Positions 1 to 7,210 of a DNA stretch of 15,595 nucleotides are shown one piece after another. Numbering within the stretch: position 1 is the stretch's first letter; each line of letters starts with the position of its first letter. Origin of the DNA: Irineochytrium annulatum (taxonomy: Eukaryota; Chytridiomycota; Chytridiomycetes; Chytridiales; Chytridiaceae). Under the pieces are notes generated by a model, which saw nothing but the letters and a program-made list of their open reading frames with translations, was not told the origin of the DNA and searched no databases. The DNA lies in NCBI GenBank assembly GCA_027600665.1, contig JADGJL010000551.1, forward strand, positions 1 to 15,595. Direction: 5' to 3'. The position numbers and the translations under genes are program-made.

Positions 1-874
1 ATGACGAAGGGGGCGGGAGTGTGAGGAGCGCAGGTAGATTCGAAGGCGGTGAGGAGGGCGGAGTGGGCGGCCGATTGGGTTGTGAAGGAAGAGGAGAAAG
101 GGGGGCCGTTCGCAGCACGGGGTTCTCGTGGGAAGAAGAAAACGCGATATTCATCCCCAGAAACTGCAGCTTCCGCACGTACCGTCTCATCCTCCGCCTC
201 CATCGCTGCCCTCCGTCGTCTAAAATCATCCCCGTTGACCGACAACACCTCACACCGCTCTGTCAGCAAGTCGAGCAACGGCATCAAGTTGACGCGATTT
301 AACCCTCCTTCATACAACCTCCCAATCTCCCTGTTGGACGTCGCGACCAACACGAGCCCGTGCTCAAACGCCGACTCCAGCAACGCCCGAAGGAGGAACC
401 CGCTCCCTATATCAACAATCTAAATTTTTTTCCACATGAGTTCCACATCGCACGAAAGCACACCCACACCTGGAACTCATCCAAACACAACACCCGGGAC
501 TCCTCCGCCACCGCCCTCCCCAATGCCCTCAACGGCTGCTCGACCCTCCTTTCCCGCATGCCATGCAACCTTCTGCTGAGATCCATCATGAACGCATGGT
601 AATGCACGCGCCTGACACGTGGCGCGCGCGAGCTCTCACGCAATGCGTCCGCGAAGAGCGACATGATGAGCGTCTTGCCGGTCCCAACCGAACCGTGAAC
701 GTATCGTCCTCTCGGCGAGGGCGCGTTGTCGGCGGCCGGGTGTGCAGTGAGATCCTCGAAAAGACGTTGGAGGGACGTGATGGCGTGCAGTTGGGGAGGG
801 GATGGATCGAGACCTCGCGATCGGAAGCGGTTGAGGAGGGAGAAGCATCGTCGAGGGCACCAGCAGGCGAGCAT
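1..874 (-). CDS. AFG1: AFG1/LACE1-type AAA ATPase, 3' end beyond window
   Basis: Partial gene, two exons seen: 874..470 and 419..1, with a 50-nt intron 420..469 (GTGTGG donor, TTTAG acceptor, phase 0). The 274 visible residues carry Walker A GSVGTGKT (residues 61-68), the family block VHYHAFMMDLSRRLH (90-104), Walker B RVLCLDEFQ (127-135) broken by the intron right after Gln, then VDIGSGFLL, the sensor-I stretch LVLVATSNRE, and GLNRVNLMPLLDLL. These are in AFG1/ZapE order. In known members the protein is a mitochondrial inner-membrane-associated ATPase that promotes turnover of respiratory-chain subunits. The ATG at 874 gives only about 20 residues before the family core, so a mitochondrial presequence is short or lies in an unseen upstream exon. 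The C terminus is cut by the window edge. Residues after FRRRR are less typical. Family identity is firm; the start is less so. Confidence 0.9.
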
Positions 875-941
875 CCCATCGCAGGGTCGTCAAAGTATTG
901 GCTTGAACTCCATTCGCAACATTCGTTTTTGGTGGGAAGAA
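875..941. promoter_or_regulatory. 67-bp divergent promoter, AFG1-like / RPB8
   Basis: The predicted start codons of the minus-strand ATPase gene (874) and the plus-strand RPB8 gene (942) lie only 67 bp apart, so both promoters and 5' UTRs must share this stretch or overlap coding sequence. I see no TATA box; it includes a short T-run (926-930). The role is inferred from gene layout only. Confidence 0.5.
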
Positions 942-1700
942 ATGGCGGCAGCGCACGCGCAGCTCTTCAGCGACATCTTCGAGGTGAACGACAAGGACAA
1001 GGACGGGAAGAAGTTCGACAGAGGTGAGAATGGTCGATGCCGGAAAAACCAGTCCTCCCTCGTCCCAATTCGCAATGAAGTGGAACACGACTTACGCCGA
1101 TTCTCCCACCACAACGACAACAGTATCCCGCCTAGGCGCCACCTCTGAGTCCGAGATGGGCTTGATCCTCGACGTGAACACGGAGATCTACCCCATCGAG
1201 GTCTCGGACAAGTTCACCCTCACCCTCACCACCTCGCTCTCCGTTGACGGATCCTCGGACGTCGGGCGGGAGGCATGGCGGGATTTGAACAACCGGAAGT
1301 CTCTGGCGGACGATTACGATTATGTGATGTTTGGGAAGGTGTATAAGTTTGATGATAGCGGGGGTCGGGACCGGGCGTGAGTATTCGTTTGGCAGGTTTT
1401 AATTGAGGAAAAGGAGGAGGAGGTGGAGGTACATGAAGGAATGGAGGGAAGGAGTAAATGAGGGACAGGAGGGAAGAATGGACAGAGGGAAGGATAAGCG
1501 TTTGAGCGTGAGATGGACAAGAGGCGGAAAGGAGGGATCATGGGATGCAAGTGTGATTCAATCGCTTACCTATCCCTTCTAACAGGTCGTTTTATGCGTC
1601 ATTCGGGGGATTGCTGATGTGCATGTCGGGGGAGGCGACCATGATGGCGCGGATAAACCTAGGGCAGGAGCTGTACCTATTAATGCGGAAGAACACATAG
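942..1700 (+). CDS. RPB8: RNA polymerases I/II/III shared subunit RPB8 (RPABC3)
   Basis: Three exons: 942..1023, 1124..1376 and 1586..1700, with introns of 100 nt (GTGAGA...CAG) and 209 nt (GTGAGT...ACAG). The joined product is 149 aa, against about 146 for the family. Landmarks in order are LFSDIFEV and GKKFDR near the N terminus, SRLGATSES, MGLILDVNTEIYPIEV, FTLTLTTSL, a gap with DVGREAW, DYDYVMFGKVYKF, and the C-terminal FGGLLMCMSG and LYLLMRKNT. RPB8 is an OB-fold subunit common to the three nuclear RNA polymerases. Exon 1 ends R-G and exon 2 begins TA, restoring RVSRL across the junction, which supports the splice choice. The exon 2/3 join is GC|G (Ala). The start ATG sits just before the conserved FSDIFEV motif. 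It is divergent from the AFG1-like gene and convergent with the MED30-like gene. Confidence 0.95.
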
Positions 1701-1895
1701 TGTTGGTCGTTTGTGATGTTTCTCATGGGTGCTTAAACAACGCGAAAATGCTAATATATACTTAAATGCTGCAATGCATGCGCAAATCTATGATCTTCAA
1801 TTCCTACTTTCTTTCATCTCTTCCTTCCCACCCCTTCCATTCTCTCTCACCTCGCTCCCCTTCCGCCGATCGGCGTCCTAATCCTAAGTTATCAA
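1701..1895. other. convergent 3' intergenic region
   Basis: This stretch separates the stop of RPB8 (+) and the stop of the MED30-like gene (-). An AT-rich run around 1750-1767 (ATATATACTTAAAT) may hold the RPB8 cleavage region. No AATAAA is visible, and I see no gene. Confidence 0.5.
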
Positions 1896-2655
1896 TCATC
1901 CCGCCGGTGTCGCTGCAACAGCGGGCGTCTTTATACCTCCACCTCCCCCTGCCGTCGCTCCTAGAGAAGACTCCATTCCCCTCCCGTGCAGACCGACCAT
2001 CGACCGGCTCTCCGTGAACTCCCACGGGTCTGGCGCCGTCAGCTCCCGCACCATGAGCTGCAGCTCGTGGCACTGATGCATCAGTTTCTGTAGCTGTCGC
2101 GATTTCGCGTAGGCCACCTGGTTGAGTGAAATGGAGAGAAAGAAGATGTGACGGTCAGCACACAGCAAAAGCATCCCACCCTCATTAGGGCGCATATGCT
2201 TGCTTCACATTCCATAACGTATTTAACGAATAGAAATCTCAATCCTCGCCTCTGTCCTGAAAAACACCTACACAACATTTCCCTCTACATCACCTCACCT
2301 CTTTCCGCCGATCAACCTCTTCCGTCAACTCCGTAACGCTGCCCGTCTCCTCACCGGATCCACCGGCGTCCCCCTCCGCCGCGAAGGCCGACTCCGCCAA
2401 CTCCAGCGCGCCCATCGCCGTCTTAAGCCTCTCCACCTTCTCGGCGACGGCAACGGCGTAATCGGTCGTAGCCTCCGGGCCGGGTACAACGTCGCGTTGC
2501 TCAGGAGTGGCCTCGGGTGTTGAGGAGGAGGTGCCGCCGCTGGCCAGAGTGGATTCCCAAAGATCCTCAGTGGCGCCACGGAGGCTGCTGAGGGCCGTGG
2601 TGACGTCGCGGCAGCGGACGGCGAGGATGGCGCGGGTAGACGGTGCCGACAGCAT
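1896..2655 (-). CDS. Probable Mediator subunit MED30-like protein
   Basis: Two exons: 2655..2299 and 2117..1896, with a 181-nt intron (GTGAGG donor, AACCAG acceptor, phase 0). The product is 192 aa; animal MED30 is about 180 aa. The predicted helices fit MED30: an N-terminal helix (RCRDVTTALSSL), a second (VAEKVERLKTAMGALELAE) like the family's KLQ..L..L....RLVYDKC helix, and a C-terminal coiled helix across the intron (RKEVAYAKSRQLQKLMHQ then CHELQLMVREL), comparable to KNQQLKQIMDQLRNLIWDI in animals. Linkers are Ser/Thr/Gly-rich and the tail (GATAGGGGG) is low complexity. MED30 is a head-associated Mediator subunit contacting RNA polymerase II transcription machinery; it is absent from budding yeast. 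The assignment rests on helix pattern and length, not on a diagnostic motif, so another small coiled-coil protein is possible. An in-frame extension upstream of ATG 2655 has only a TTG. Confidence 0.5.
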
Positions 2656-2929
2656 CGCAGGTGCGGGACTTTGACGACAAGTGATCAACGCTTGTTATCC
2701 TCGGCGCACGGTTGTTGGGGGACCAAATGCGCACCTTCTAGATCTCTTCATATTATGATTCTCTATACTCTCAATTTCCAGCAAAGTCGGATGTGGGGTT
2801 ATGACTCCAGGATGCTCACGATCAAAACGTCATGACGAGTTTGTCGCAGGTTGGTAGGCTCTCGGACGATCACGGGAGCGGTCCGATATTGCAAATGCAT
2901 GCTAATAGTAGATTCAATTATTCCTTTAT
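2656..2929. other. upstream region of MED30-like gene
   Basis: This presumably contains the minus-strand promoter of the MED30-like gene. No convincing ORF, RNA gene or repeat is seen, and base composition becomes AT-rich towards 2929. Confidence 0.4.
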
Positions 2930-3175
2930 GGTGTGCAGTTTTGATCTTGGAGAATAAATAACACATTCCCAATAAAAATGTATTTGGTAAAACACGCCCC
3001 ATATTCTGATCAAATACATTCTACTTCAATCTTAGTATTGAAGCCCTTTAAATGATAATCACCTCCATACACAGCTCCGTTTGTTAGGATCTGTCGTCAT
3101 CCTTAAAAATTGGGTACAAGAGTTTACCTCTTAGCACGCCTCTGCACGTTGGATCAAGACTTTTGATCACCTTGA

Positions 3176-4013
3176 AGAGATGTAAAAGGCTCCGGCGCGG
3201 CCAAAGCCAGCCTAAGGTAAAGTAATTACGTAAGAAACAAGTACCTCACGCTTGAGTACGCGATGCACCAGGCTTGCCGTGGGGAGGGAGGCGGGGGTGA
3301 TGGGGATGACTGCAGACCAAGGGAATTGAGTCCACACGACGGGGACCGGATCAGGAGGCAATCGGGTGGTCAATCGGCTTCCAAGTAGTATCTAATGGGT
3401 GGAATTTAGGGTGAAGGACTTCAAGGTCGCTTTCCCCTGCTTTGAAAGAAAATGATGACTACTAACTAACCGTAACAAAAGGAACGGCAGGATAACAAAA
3501 GCAATAGGGAAACCATTAAATATCAACTAACAAACGGTTTAACCAGGGAAATTAGTCATGAAAATAATGAACAGAATGCTCCTGAACGCACTGGCCGCCG
3601 GGGGATGCGCCAAAGCGTGTCCCCCGGCATTCTTCGCACCTCTTGGTTTGATGGCGTCTTGTCGACGCGTTGGTAGTGCCAGACCACAAATGGTGCCGTC
3701 GCGTCCAAACGTGGCAGACCCTCCCAGGTGCTAGCCGCGCGGCGCCGGCCTGGGGCCTCCTTGAGACCCTGGGGACGTACCAGGACCTTTTCCAGATAAT
3801 GAGGAAAAGGAAAACCAAAAATCATTCCGAAGTGGAAAAAAAGATCCAAAATGGAAGCAAAGAAAAACGAAGTCCAGCATGCACGAAGATTGCTCCATCC
3901 TGGCGGACGCTGGTGTTGTGGGATGCTACTAGAGATTTATTCAATATCATTGAGCTCGAGGACATAGTACCTATTTCCGTTATTCCCTTGTGACAATTTC
4001 ACAGAGACGTAAA
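3176..4013. mobile_element. About 0.8-kb insertion in copy A with direct-repeat flanks
   Basis: Copy B runs without a break from TGATCACCTTTAAAAAGTCG to AAGTTGCATAA (about 40 nt), whereas copy A has 827 bp more here. The two edges carry AGAGATGTAAA (3176-3186) and AGAGACGTAAA (4003-4013), matching at 10 of 11 positions, as expected for an old target-site duplication. The inside has no terminal inverted repeat, no poly-A tail and no recognisable transposon protein. A GC-rich centre (about 3590-3780) is flanked by AT-rich parts. The insert is defined by comparison of the two copies, so the event is well supported while its class is unknown. An alternative is that copy B lost this sequence by deletion between the short repeats. 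Confidence 0.6.
3597..3628. repeat. GC-rich hairpin inside the insert
   Basis: GCCGGGGGA (3597-3605) pairs perfectly with TCCCCCGGC (3620-3628). Inside it, CGC and GCG add three more pairs around a CAAA loop, with TG/TG mismatches between the two stems. No T-run follows and no promoter is apparent. It may be a structural feature of the inserted element. Confidence 0.6.
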
Positions 4014-4387
4014 GCCCTATAAAGTTGCATAAATGACCAAAAAACTTACAAAACTAAGTACTGCCAGGTGCATTAGTGACTGCTTAGCCCTTTCTTGCTT
4101 CCCGGCCGCTGACATCTTAATTCCCCTTATTTCTACTAAGTGCAGCCTCCTTTCTACTTGCAGCTAGACTTTGACATTTAGGGCGGCAAGTGTTAACCAG
4201 GACAGTCGAGGCAAAAGAATTTTAACAGCAGGAGAGGAAAATCATTGGTTGAAGAATTGGTGCTAACCTGCTGGTATTTATTTCCAGCTGCAGGGTCGAG
4301 AACCTTCGCCAATAATATGTGATTGACAGCTCCTTTGATAAGCAAAGGTATTGGCAATTAGCTTTTGTATTTGCACTTATATACTTA

Positions 4388-4433
4388 ATGTCTCCAAAGC
4401 TAAAGGATAAATGTCTCCAAAGCTAAAGGATAA
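4388..4433. repeat. Perfect 23-bp tandem duplication
   Basis: The 23-bp unit at 4388-4410 (starting ATGTCTCCAAAG) is repeated exactly at 4411-4433. Copy B has no such doubling at the matching place (about 5300-5340). On the minus strand each unit contains TTATCCTTTAG, which resembles a 3' splice site, and it lies where copy B has the intron acceptor TTCAATTTAG. Being exact, it is much younger than the A/B duplication. Confidence 0.85.
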
Positions 4434-4463
4434 ACAATGACAGAGAAGCAACAACCAACCTGC

Positions 4464-4676
4464 GACCCCCGAGCCAGTCCTGAGGTTGACGAGGTCACCG
4501 ACGCGGACCTGGGAGACGGGATCACTGGCGACCCATTCGCGTTCGCGCCCAACCCCGTGGTGGACGGGTATTTTGAGCGTTCGTGATCCCGCATAGTACG
4601 CAGGAGGGCCGGAGGGGTTCGGCGGACGATCGTCCGTGGGGCTCGCCGTTGAAGGTATCCGGCCGCGTTTAAAGGA
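4464..4676 (-). pseudogene. GC-rich exon-like block between the two repeat copies
   Basis: Read on the minus strand this block is open and has coding-like composition: FKRGRIPS, SPTDDRPPNPSGPPAYY, GSRTLKIPVHHGVGRE, REWVASDPVSQVRVGDLV and NLRTGSG. It stops at GGGGTCGCAG followed by GTTGGT, a donor-like junction that is exactly where homology to copy B starts (copy B has AAAAAAGCAG then GTTGGT). The segment ending VRVGDLVNLR weakly recalls the stretch before the actuator domain of P-type ATPases, where a VGD.V.L motif is common, but there is nothing else of that family here. The upstream acceptor is not clear. I call it an exon remnant of an unidentified gene, either captured next to the repeat or used by a chimeric transcript with copy A. 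Confidence 0.35.
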
Positions 4677-5368
4677 GGTGTGCATTTTTGACCATAAAGA
4701 TGAAGAACACAATTTCAATAAATATCTTTTAAATAAAACGTGAAGCATTGTCTCATCAAAGAGATTCTACTTCAATCTTAACTTTGAAGCCCTTCTCACA
4801 GCAAATTCCCTCCATCCACAGCTCCCTTTGTAAGGCCCTGTCGTCATCCTAAAAAAACCGGGTAAAACAGTTTCCCTTGAACACGCCTCTGGACGTTGGA
4901 TCAAGACTTTTGATCACCTTTAAAAAGTCGCAAAGTCCAATTAAGTTGCATAATTAACCGAAATAACTTACGGAACTCAAAACAGCCGGACGCAGTAGTA
5001 ACTGCCTACCCCTTTCTCGCTTCCGAGCCGCTGACATCTTGATTTCCCCTATTTCTACTTCATAGAAATTGCCTCCACTGTCCTGGTGAAATCTTTGGCG
5101 CCCTCAAACATCAAGTCTAGCTGAAAGTAAAACGGAGGCTGAAAGGAATTTCAACAAAAGGAAAAGGAAGGTATTAATTCAAGAATTGGTGCTACCTGCT
5201 GGAATTTCTTAGCAGCTGCAGGGTCAAGAACTTCCGCCGATAATAATGCTGTTGACAGTTCCTTTGCATGGCAAAGATACTGCTGATTATCTTTTGTATC
5301 TAAATTGAATAATTAGCATCTTCGTAGCTAGAGGAGAAACTACCGCCGAGGAGCAATAACCAACCTGC
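4677..5368 (-). repeat. Tandem repeat copy B (better preserved)
   Basis: This is the uninterrupted partner of 2930..4463, same orientation, edges GGTGTGCA (left) and AACCAACCTGC (right). Its right two thirds contain the last exons of the uncharacterised minus-strand gene described below. The left part (4677-5054) follows that gene's stop codon, so it would be 3' UTR or downstream sequence. It nevertheless shows further open pieces with splice-like edges, such as KMSAARKRERGRQLLL before GTAAGT (around 5025-4970) and VIKSLDPTSRGVF after TTTTAAAG (around 4920-4880). These pieces are partly shared with copy A, so they could be former exons of the duplicated gene. Confidence 0.75.
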
Positions 5369-5567
5369 TTTTTTCCTTTTTAGTCCTTTTTTCTTGATCG
5401 CTCCAACTGGATAGCATGGTTTCAGCTTTGGTGCAGATAGCGGCGTAATTGAAACCAAAGTCCTTTGTGGTGTCAGCTATCCGTTGCACCTAAACATATC
5501 CCGAGATACTCCCAAAACACTGAGTCGTACTGACCTTCACGTCGCAGGCGAAACACTTTGCCTCACT
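5055..5567 (-). CDS. Uncharacterised helical protein, 3' exons only
   Basis: I do not recognise this protein. Minus-strand exons inferred from splice sites and open frames are 5567..5535 (SEAKCFACDVK), 5489..about 5365 (VQRIADTTKDFGFNYAAI, then CTKAETMLSSWSDQEKR and a Lys-rich end), 5299..5196 (TKDNQQYLCHAKEL, STALLSAEVLDPAAAKKFQQ) and 5120..5055 (LDLMFEGAKDFTRTVEAIS, MK, stop). Introns are about 45-75 nt with GTCAGT and GTAGCA donors and TTTAG or TTTCAG acceptors. Predicted structure is mostly amphipathic helix. There is a phase problem: with the GTTGGT donor at 5364 the second and third exons do not join in frame, while a GC donor four bases earlier would restore it. Upstream exons may extend past 5567; the ORF around 5624-5770 (LLDKPNPALRTASNKT) could belong to it. 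The gene may itself be decaying. Confidence 0.4.
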
Positions 5568-5568
5568 C

Positions 5569-6267
5569 TACCTAAATACTATTCGCCACACTTATCCGCC
5601 ATACCACTTGCATACTTGTGATATCAGTAATAAACCCATTCAATCGAGAGAAGTTTGATCCTTGCGAGCACTGCGCAGGAGCTGAGAACGTCATCCTCTA
5701 AGGTCAACAAGGTCTTGTTTGATGCCGTCCTTAATGCTGGATTCGGCTTGTCCAGAAGGTGTTGGTTATCACGCTGTCTGGCCATTGTGTAACTGCGTCG
5801 CGTGCTGACATCACAACACAAGCAACCCTCAACTACTCTAACTGTCCTGTTAGGAGCCATAATGCTTTTCCGTTCTTGTGTAAATCTGTCCTGGAAGCTC
5901 CAGCCATGCCGGCGCCACATCCTGGGCCGGGCACAGTCTTACGTCGTGTTCCAAGGGAGCATGCTCGCATTGATTCAACACACCTGCAGGAGTGCATAGC
6001 TGACCACCACCTCGCCCAGGCTGGTTCAACAGCTCCGATATCAGTGTGAGGGTAGAAGGAATGTTATTCAAATGACAAGGGTCAATGAGAAAGTGAAGGT
6101 ACTTTCCTTAAGGAATTAACGAGAGGTTGTTCAAGCACGACCAACATTGGCCTCCCAGAACTGACAAGCTAAGATGTATACAGGCAAGTGAATTTGATCC
6201 GTGTTGGAAAGTAGCCTGTGGTGTTACCCACTGGGCCGGGGGTTATTCCATATCCTTGCACGGACTT
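5569..6267. other. unassigned stretch upstream of the helical-protein gene
   Basis: It may contain earlier minus-strand exons of the gene ending at 5055: 5624-5770 is open in two frames, with LTLEDDVLSSCAVLARIK in one and SSIKDGIKQDLVDL in another. Beyond 5900 I see no supported gene. A 12-bp palindrome TTCCTTAAGGAA lies at 6104-6115. Confidence 0.3.
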
Positions 6268-6377
6268 ATATAAGATAAAGGCTATATATTAGACAGTGCC
6301 AGAGCCTCTGCTCCCCCTCAAGGGGATGCCTACGTTACTCCGCATCGGCGGAGATTAAGAGGTTTAGCAGCTATGCT
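6264..6377 (+). other. TATA-like palindrome followed by three small hairpins
   Basis: The palindrome CTTATATAAG (about 6264-6273) and ATATAT (about 6285) precede a run of short hairpins: CCCC-TCAA-GGGG (6314-6325), CTCCGC-ATCG-GCGGAG (6338-6353) and CAGC-TAT-GCTG (about 6367-6377). The order promoter-like box then compact stems would fit a small structured RNA gene or the R/U5 part of a solo LTR. It matches no snRNA or snoRNA I know, and I find no LTR ends with target duplication. Confidence 0.25.
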
Positions 6378-6587
6378 GTGGACTGACCACATTGAGCCGT
6401 AGTTCGCTCCTACATTCTGGCTACTCATCATATACAGATTCTACTGTTTATGGAGCTGATGAAACGTTGGCCGACGCATTGGCGTCGACACGTCACAGGT
6501 GCTAACAACAAAGTACCCTACTCGTCCACGCCGCCGCCTTGGACGCGTTGGGGAAGTTACGTCGAGGCGACTCATCATATTCTAACA

Positions 6588-7203
6588 AACCCACACTTTA
6601 CTCAGTGATTAGATTGAACTATGGATGCCGTCATCAATGATATTTCATAAACATACATTACGGAAGAGATATGCTTTACTATGTCTCTTTCTCAACATGA
6701 GACCCATAGCATATGGATTGGTCAGAATATCGGACACACATCTCGAGTTCAATTCTTGGGCAACGACACACCTGTCTCGCTACGAATCCAAAGAGCAGCC
6801 TCACGGCCAACGACCAAGACCGCTTATCAGGTAAAACCGTCGTTTCGCTATTCAATCAAGTCCGTGATAGCAGTCTTGCTCGTTGGCCGTGAGATTCCTC
6901 TTCGGATTCGTAGTGAGACAGGTGCGTCGTTTGCTCAAGAATTGAACTTGAGATGTGCAACTGAAAATCATTTTTTGATTCTGCGCATTCTTCCGCCTGA
7001 TTGGACGTTCTGAGGCGGACAAAGTGATTGGTGCGGAGTTTGACATGCGCCCAATAATCTGACTGATCACTATGTCATGCGTCTCATTTAAGAATGAGAC
7101 GTGACGCGATATAGCATTTTTATACCGTAGTATCGGCTTGTGTAATGTCATAAAGGACAACATCCGCCGTGCAGTCTAATCACTGAATAGAGTGTGGGAT
7201 CGA
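6588..7203. mobile_element. Fold-back (MITE-like) element with long inverted repeats
   Basis: The left arm (6588 to about 6833) and right arm (about 6871-7203) are inverted copies with a spacer of about 37 nt. The outer ends match as CCCACACTTTACTCAGTGAT and, on the reverse strand, CCCACACTCTATTCAGTGAT, continuing through TAGA.TG and GGATG..GTC. The inner ends share TTCAATTCTTG, CACCTGTCTC, CTACGAATCC and CACGGCCAACGA. The sequence TCTAACA lies directly at both borders (6581-6587 and 7204-7210), a candidate 7-bp target duplication. The right arm is about 85 nt longer because of an extra segment around 6970-7055. ORFs inside are by-products of the arms; no transposase is encoded, so it would be non-autonomous. 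Superfamily cannot be named from the ends alone. Confidence 0.75.
7080..7101. repeat. 9-bp-stem hairpin inside the right arm
   Basis: CGTCTCATT (7080-7088), loop TAAG, then AATGAGACG (7093-7101) form a perfect stem. The matching place in the left arm (GTCTC at 6683-6687 and GAGAC about ten bases on) keeps only five pairs. The element therefore has side hairpins on both arms, a layout expected for a cruciform or cloverleaf fold. Confidence 0.8.
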
Positions 7204-7210
7204 TCTAACA

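Larger units (their letters stand above)
2930..4463 (-). repeat. Tandem repeat copy A (decayed, interrupted by insert)
   Basis: Reads as a diverged copy of 4677..5368. Shared landmarks in order are GTGTGCA at the left edge, CTACTTCAATCTTA, GATCAAGACTTTTGATCACCTT, AAAGTTGCATAA, CCGCTGACATCTT, AAGAATTGGTGCT, AGCTGCAGGGTC and AACCAACCTGC at the right edge. I estimate roughly three quarters identity in the aligned parts by eye. On the minus strand the segments matching the coding exons of copy B are frameshifted: the LCHAKELST.. exon reads LCLSKELSIT then loses frame, and the GAGGCAATTTC region has a 4-nt deletion. It is therefore best seen as a pseudogene copy of the gene end. Collinearity breaks at 3187-4002, where an unrelated insert sits. 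Confidence 0.75.

Noticed and set aside
360..1148. Plus-strand ORFs 360..602, 563..1027 and the 5' part of 726..1148
   Set aside because: They lie antisense to the AFG1-like exons. Only the segment from the ATG at 942 is real, as exon 1 of RPB8.
3660..3720. tRNA-like stretch (GTTGGTAGTGCCAGACC)
   Set aside because: No acceptor stem, no T-loop GTTCRA box and no consistent cloverleaf.
3552..3849. Overlapping minus-strand ORFs of 88 and 97 aa in the insert
   Set aside because: Arg/Pro-rich readings in two frames of a GC-rich patch; no start context, splice support or transposon motif.
6202..6416. Solo LTR starting TGTTGG
   Set aside because: No matching end with a flanking duplication (ATCCG on the left is not repeated), no second LTR and no primer-binding site found.
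6625..7163. ORFs of 69, 110 and 103 aa within the fold-back element
   Set aside because: They mirror each other on the inverted arms and share no known protein motif; they follow from the inverted repeat.
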